This document shows positions 62,540 through 64,000 of a stretch of DNA of 64,000 bases, piece by piece. The notes under the pieces were generated by a model. The model saw only the letters and a list, made by a program, of their open reading frames with translations. It searched no databases and was not told the origin of the DNA. The stretch covers positions 62,001 to 126,000 of the forward strand of contig NZ_JALGBX010000029.1 in NCBI RefSeq assembly GCF_022808175.1, read 5' to 3'. The stretch's first letter is position 1. Each line of letters starts with the position of its first letter. The position numbers were made by a program, and so were the translations under genes. Source of the DNA: Streptomyces sp. AP-93. GTDB taxonomy: Bacteria > Actinomycetota > Actinomycetes > Streptomycetales > Streptomycetaceae.

Positions 62540-64000
62540 GTGAAGAGGATGTTCGTGGCTCCGGATCCGGGGCGCGCAAGACTCAGGAACGCCGCGCGGG
62601 CCGTCATCGGCGTCGCTCTCGCCGTGGCCGTGGCCGAGCTGTGCGGGCTCTCCCTCGTCGCGTCGATCACCGGGGGACTGGCGGCCCTGCTCGCCCTGTT
62701 CACCGTGACCGACTCGACGGTGCGCGCCCAGCGGGTGACCACCGCCCTGCTGCCCGCCGCCGGATTCCCCGTGCTGGCCCTGGCCACCACCCTGCACGGC
62801 GTACCGCTCGCCCGTGACGCGGTGTTCGTCGCCGTGGTCTTCGCCGGCGTCTACGCCCGCAGGTGGGGGGCGCGCGGCCACGCCCTCGGGATCTTCGCCT
62901 TCATGAACTTCTTCGTCACGCAGTTCCTGCACGCCCGGCCCGGGCAGCTGCCGGAGCTCTACGCGGCCGTCGCACTGGCCCTCCTGTCGGCCGGAGCCGT
63001 GCGGTTCGTGCTGTGGCCGATCGAGCGGCACGTGCCGCCCGCCGCCGCAGTGCCCGCGCCGCCCGGGACCGGGCTGGCCCGCCCGACCACCCGCCAGGCC
63101 TTCCAGGCCACCGCTGCCTGCGCGGTCGCGCTGGGCATCGGCCAGACCCTGTCGCAGGACCGCTGGTACTGGGCGGTCGGCACCGCCTGGTGGATCTTCG
63201 TCAACACCGCCTCGCGCGGCGAGACCCTCGTCCGAGGCTTCCGCCGGGTCCTCGGCACGGTGTTCGGGATCGGCGCGGGCCTGCTGATAGCCATCCCACT
63301 GAACGGGGCGCCGGCGCCCACGGCCGTCCTGGTGGCTCTCTGCGTCTTCGGGATCTTCTACACCGCCGCCGTGTCCTACAGCTGGATGATGCTGGCCGTC
63401 ACGGTGATGGCCGGCCTGCTCTACGGACTGCTGGGCGTACTCGATCCCGGTCTGCTCGTCCTGCGCCTGGAGCAGACGGCCGTCGGCGCGGTGTGCGCCG
63501 GGCTGGCCGTGATCCTGGTGCTCCCGGTGACCACGCACGCGACCAACGACATGTGGATCCAGCGCGCGCTGCGCTGCGTCCGCACCTGCACGGCCGAGGC
63601 CGCGGCGCGGCTCGCCGGCTCCCCGGTCGCCGACCCCGCGCCGCACGCCGCGGAGCTGGAGCTGTTCCTGGGCCGGGTACGGCTCTCCCTGGCTCCTCTC
63701 GTCCACCCGCTGAGCCCCTACCGCGGCCGCAAGGCCAGGGCCCGCCGGGTGCTCGCGCTGCTCGACGAGTGCGCCGTGGAAGTCCGTGGTCTGGTCTCCG
63801 TGGCGGCGGACCCGGACGCGAGCCACGACGCCCGGCTCGCGGCGGCGTGCTGGCGCGTGGAGGCTGCCGTAGAAGCGCTGCTGACGCCGGAAACGGAACG
63901 CGCCACGGAGGCGGAGCACCGGTCGGCCGCCGCGGCCCTGAACCCCGCGCGGGCCGCGTCGGAGCCCGCGCTGGCACATCTGCACGGTCTGGAGCGGCTC
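62540..64000 (+). CDS. FUSC-family membrane protein (cut by window edge)
   Basis: 487 residues are visible and the frame is still open at the edge. Two sets of membrane helices (GVALAVAVAELCGL to RFVLWPIER, and ATAACAVALGIGQTLSQ to VCAGLAVILVLPVTTH) flank a short loop, with the RGxxTxxR-like motif SRGETLVRGFRRVLGT that marks FUSC/aromatic acid exporter proteins. A long cytosolic helical part follows. GTG 62540 has GGGGGGCGGG upstream; ATG 62549 is in frame but too close to its AGAGG. It may export aromatic acids or act in cell-envelope stress. Confidence 0.9.
   Translation, partial: MKRMFVAPDPGRARLRNAARAVIGVALAVAVAELCGLSLVASITGGLAALLALFTVTDSTVRAQRVTTALLPAAGFPVLALATTLHGVPLARDAVFVAVVFAGVYARRWGARGHALGIFAFMNFFVTQFLHARPGQLPELYAAVALALLSAGAVRFVLWPIERHVPPAAAVPAPPGTGLARPTTRQAFQATAACAVALGIGQTLSQDRWYWAVGTAWWIFVNTASRGETLVRGFRRVLGTVFGIGAGLLIAIPLNGAPAPTAVLVALCVFGIFYTAAVSYSWMMLAVTVMAGLLYGLLGVLDPGLLVLRLEQTAVGAVCAGLAVILVLPVTTHATNDMWIQRALRCVRTCTAEAAARLAGSPVADPAPHAAELELFLGRVRLSLAPLVHPLSPYRGRKARARRVLALLDECAVEVRGLVSVAADPDASHDARLAAACWRVEAAVEALLTPETERATEAEHRSAAAALNPARAASEPALAHLHGLERL

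Overview
The window reads as chromosomal DNA of a high-GC actinomycete, almost certainly Streptomyces or a close relative. Codon third positions are nearly all G or C, many genes start with GTG or TTG, start and stop codons overlap often (ATGA, GTGA, TGATG), and several families are typical of the genus: a conservon of four signalling genes, SpoIIE-type phosphatase, DUF6397, AcoR-like GAF regulator, F420/PPOX proteins and T7SS-type secreted proteins. No tRNA, rRNA, CRISPR array or intact insertion sequence was seen. Two genes are cut by the edges: metE on the left and a FUSC membrane protein on the right.

Layout. 1-10.99 kb: metE 3' end, PAS-PAS-GAF-SpoIIE phosphatase, a flavohemoglobin/PPOX pair, two remnants, a divergent AraC/SDR pair and a 12-helix membrane protein ending in a patatin-like phospholipase domain. 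11.0-15.5 kb: an accessory module on the minus strand with a scar at its downstream end: an SseB-like gene, a WXG100-like partner, a T7SS-type polymorphic effector with an Stv/caspase-like C-terminus, two tandem DUF4279 genes (candidate immunity), a possible third DUF4279 scrap and an aldehyde dehydrogenase 3' scrap with its own terminator. 15.5-20.3 kb: a broken histidine kinase with an intact response regulator, then an aldehyde dehydrogenase and its likely AcoR-type regulator. 20.4-28.9 kb: SNF2 helicase/SWIM protein operon, MOSC protein, TrmO-like protein, hypotheticals and a methyltransferase. 29.1-35.2 kb: MHYT membrane sensor, conservon cvnABCD, a PPOX protein and a solo roadblock protein. 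35.3-41.9 kb: DUF6397, YchJ-like protein, TesB thioesterase, DEAD-box helicase with DUF3516-like tail, DUF457 membrane hydrolase and a hypothetical.

41.9-50.3 kb: a heterodimeric ABC exporter whose two nucleotide-binding domains are degenerate in complementary ways, a divergent tryptophan-2,3-dioxygenase-like protein with a Cys-rich N-terminus, and a large FAD/Fe-S D-lactate-dehydrogenase-type oxidoreductase. 50.3-57.7 kb: a MarR regulator divergent from an ABC exporter with palindromic sites between them, MltG-like protein, flavin monooxygenase, P450, HAD phosphatase and Lrp regulator. 57.7-59.4 kb: a decayed block in which a DUF1295 membrane enzyme, a MerR/B12-binding regulator and an ECF sigma factor are all broken. 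59.5-64 kb: histidine phosphatase, APC permease, universal stress protein and FUSC protein.

The most unusual material is the effector/DUF4279 module, the asymmetric ABC exporter, the dioxygenase-like protein and the decayed MerR/sigma block, where the two frameshifts coincide with short tandem duplications and the sigma gene carries a Trp-to-stop change.
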